From: Bacteriovoracaceae bacterium
GTDB lineage: Bacteria; Bdellovibrionota; Bacteriovoracia; Bacteriovoracales; Bacteriovoracaceae
Direction of reading: 5' to 3'
Length of the DNA: 64,000 nt
NCBI GenBank assembly: GCA_013141065.1
Contig: JABFRR010000010.1
Span: forward strand, 78,164 to 142,163
Shown: in pieces, positions 62,599-64,000 of the stretch
How positions within the stretch are numbered: the first letter of the stretch is position 1
Layout of the letters: the number at the start of each line of letters is the position of its first letter
Program-made: the position numbers and the translations under genes
The notes under the pieces: model-generated
Told to the model about the DNA's origin: nothing
The model's input: only the letters and a program-made list of their open reading frames with translations
The model's database searches: none

Positions 62599-64000
62599 AT
62601 GGGGCGACAAGCAAATAAATTGAAAGTTGAAGAATGTAATGAAATTATTCTATCTGAATTTTCAAAATTTAAGGAAAAAAGACCAATTTTTGAAATACCT
62701 CTCAATTTTTTTAATGTCTAGCTTTGCGGTCTTTGCCCCTAAAATCACCATCTCTTTTACAATTTGAAAATCAATTGAAAGAACATAAAATTAGAATGCA
62801 CAATCTCAACTCACTTTTTTAAAATTGATAGAGTTCCGTCAGATACTCACTTAAGAGATATTTTAGAAACAGTAGAATACAATCAGTATCGACCATTATT
62901 TCAAAGACTTTTCATATATTCAAAGATCAAAAAACGCTAGAGCAGTTTGAGTTTATGAAAATTAATGGTCAATCTCATTATTTATTAGCAACAGATGGAT
63001 CTGGATATTTTCGATCGGAAAAATTAGTTTGTGACTGTTGCATGATTGAAGAACATTTGATGAAAACAATAAAATGACTCTTAAATTTGGACATAATATT
63101 TTGGCAGGATCAATTGTTCACCCAGATCTAAAGCAAGTTATTCAATGTGCCCTGAACCCATTATGAGACTTGATGGAAGTAGTAAAAACGATTCTGAACA
63201 AACAGCATTTAGAAGATTTTTTAGCTGATTTTAAAGAGAGCACCCGAAGTTAAAAATAATTTTCTTACTTGATGCTTGTATGCCAATGGACCTATTATAA
63301 AATTACTTCAGTATGGTTATGAGTTTTTAATAGCAGTCAAGAAACTAAAAGTCTTCTTTTTATGAGTGTAAAAGGGGAGAGACTACTGGAGAAACCCAGT
63401 TTCACGAAAGAGTTTTTGAGTCTGGTGAAAAGTTATAAAAACAACAAAAATGAATTACAGATTTGCAAACAATATAAGACTCCATCAAGACAAAGGAAAG
63501 TCCATTTTATAAATTTTGTTCAAAGTTATTAAAGTCACTGAATGGATTGGCAAAAGGGAAAAGCAGAAAGGCTCGAACGTAATTTCACATTTATTGCAGA
63601 TATGGCAGTTACAAAAAAATAATATTGTTCAACTTGCAGAAGGAGGTCGCACGCGCTGGAAAATAGAAAATGAAACGTTTTAATACTTTGAAGAATAGAG
63701 GTTATAATTTAGAACATAATTATGGGCATGGTGAAAAAAACTTAACTTACATAATTTTATTATGAGTATGTTTCTGGCATTTTTTGTTGACCAGATCCAG
63801 AGATTAGTTGTTATACTTTTAAAAAATTAGTTGAAAAAAATTTAAAGCCAAAAATCCAGTATGGAGCAGTTTAACCAGTGCTATTGAATGGGTGCCATTA
63901 TCTAGCTGGGATCAATTTTATTACCTTCTTTACTATCGTGAAATGCCACCAAGAGACAGGTTAATTTTAACCGTTCTGATTTGTTTTTATTCTTCAAAGC
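62599..64000 (+). pseudogene. Decayed DDE transposase (ISNCY-like), runs off window
   Basis: From an ATG at 62599 with AGAGG upstream (MGRQANKLKVEECNEIILSE) through many frameshifts and stops: DRVPSDTHLRDILETVEYNQYRPLFQRLF, HYLLATDGSGYFRSEKLVCD, GSIVHPDLKQVI, EPIMRLDGSSKNDSEQTAFRRFLADF, GGRTRWKIENETF and NTLKNRGYNLEHNYGHGEKNLTYI. The block order matches DDE transposases of an ISNCY-type group, as I recall it. The element is cut by the window end. Confidence 0.65.

Overview
This is a 64 kb stretch of a low-GC, Gram-negative bacterial chromosome. KDO synthesis genes (kdsB, kdsA, kdsC), a TolC channel, lipoproteins and outer-membrane barrels establish the double membrane. The AT-rich coding, frequent GTG/TTG starts, a 7TMR-DISM kinase and several other membrane histidine kinases fit a Bdellovibrionota member of the Bacteriovorax/Peredibacter type. 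That placement is inference; the window holds no rRNA or other marker that settles it, and I saw no tRNA and no CRISPR array.

Layout. 1-3.9 kb (minus): purB (cut by the window edge), an outer-membrane protein, a TolC-like channel and a small exported protein. 3.98-10.9 kb (plus): a tight eight-gene run kdsB-pyrG-kdsA-kdsC-DUF493-gpsA-ADP-ribosylglycohydrolase-LD-carboxypeptidase, joining LPS core, CTP, glycerolipid and cell-wall recycling functions. 10.85-18.3 kb: a 7TMR-DISM kinase and a DsbD-like reductase (minus), then a second membrane kinase, a TPR lipoprotein and a FecR-like protein (plus). 18.3-22.7 kb: guaB-guaA, with an intact-ended ISAzo13-type IS only 4 bp after the guaA stop. 22.7-36.4 kb: a HAD-like protein, dnaE, two exported proteins, pyrD, queC, a phosphohexomutase, a ferredoxin, an antiporter and a branched-chain aminotransferase. 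36.4-39.8 kb: an insertion/rearrangement zone with an IS110-family element, an IS630-family transposase and a truncated second copy of the aminotransferase 5' end plus its upstream region. 39.8-45.5 kb: a four-gene chemotaxis block (cheA, cheW, a cheR-receiver fusion, cheB). 45.6-49.3 kb: a PilZ protein and exported proteins. 49.5-53.7 kb: a MASE1-CHASE histidine kinase killed by an in-frame stop and by an IS66-family insertion. 53.7-57.9 kb: a PIG-L/glycosyltransferase pair, an EamA transporter and an outer-membrane protein. 57.9-64 kb: a mobile-element graveyard (ISAs1 in a serine-recombinase remnant, two decayed transposases) that also carries a small ORF and a zinc-ribbon protein of different base composition.

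The most interesting signals are: (1) a cloverleaf-like RNA leader, every stem readable by eye, directly before the IS110 transposase, whose closing stem covers part of its ribosome binding site (a bridge-RNA candidate); (2) a second compact three-way fold just after the same gene; (3) a CheR-receiver fusion with an apparently dead CheB esterase domain, next to a full CheB that carries what looks like a degenerate CheD domain; (4) a duplicated aminotransferase promoter region whose breakpoints coincide with a 16-bp inverted repeat bracketing the IS cluster; and (5) several IS insertions whose target duplications can be read exactly.
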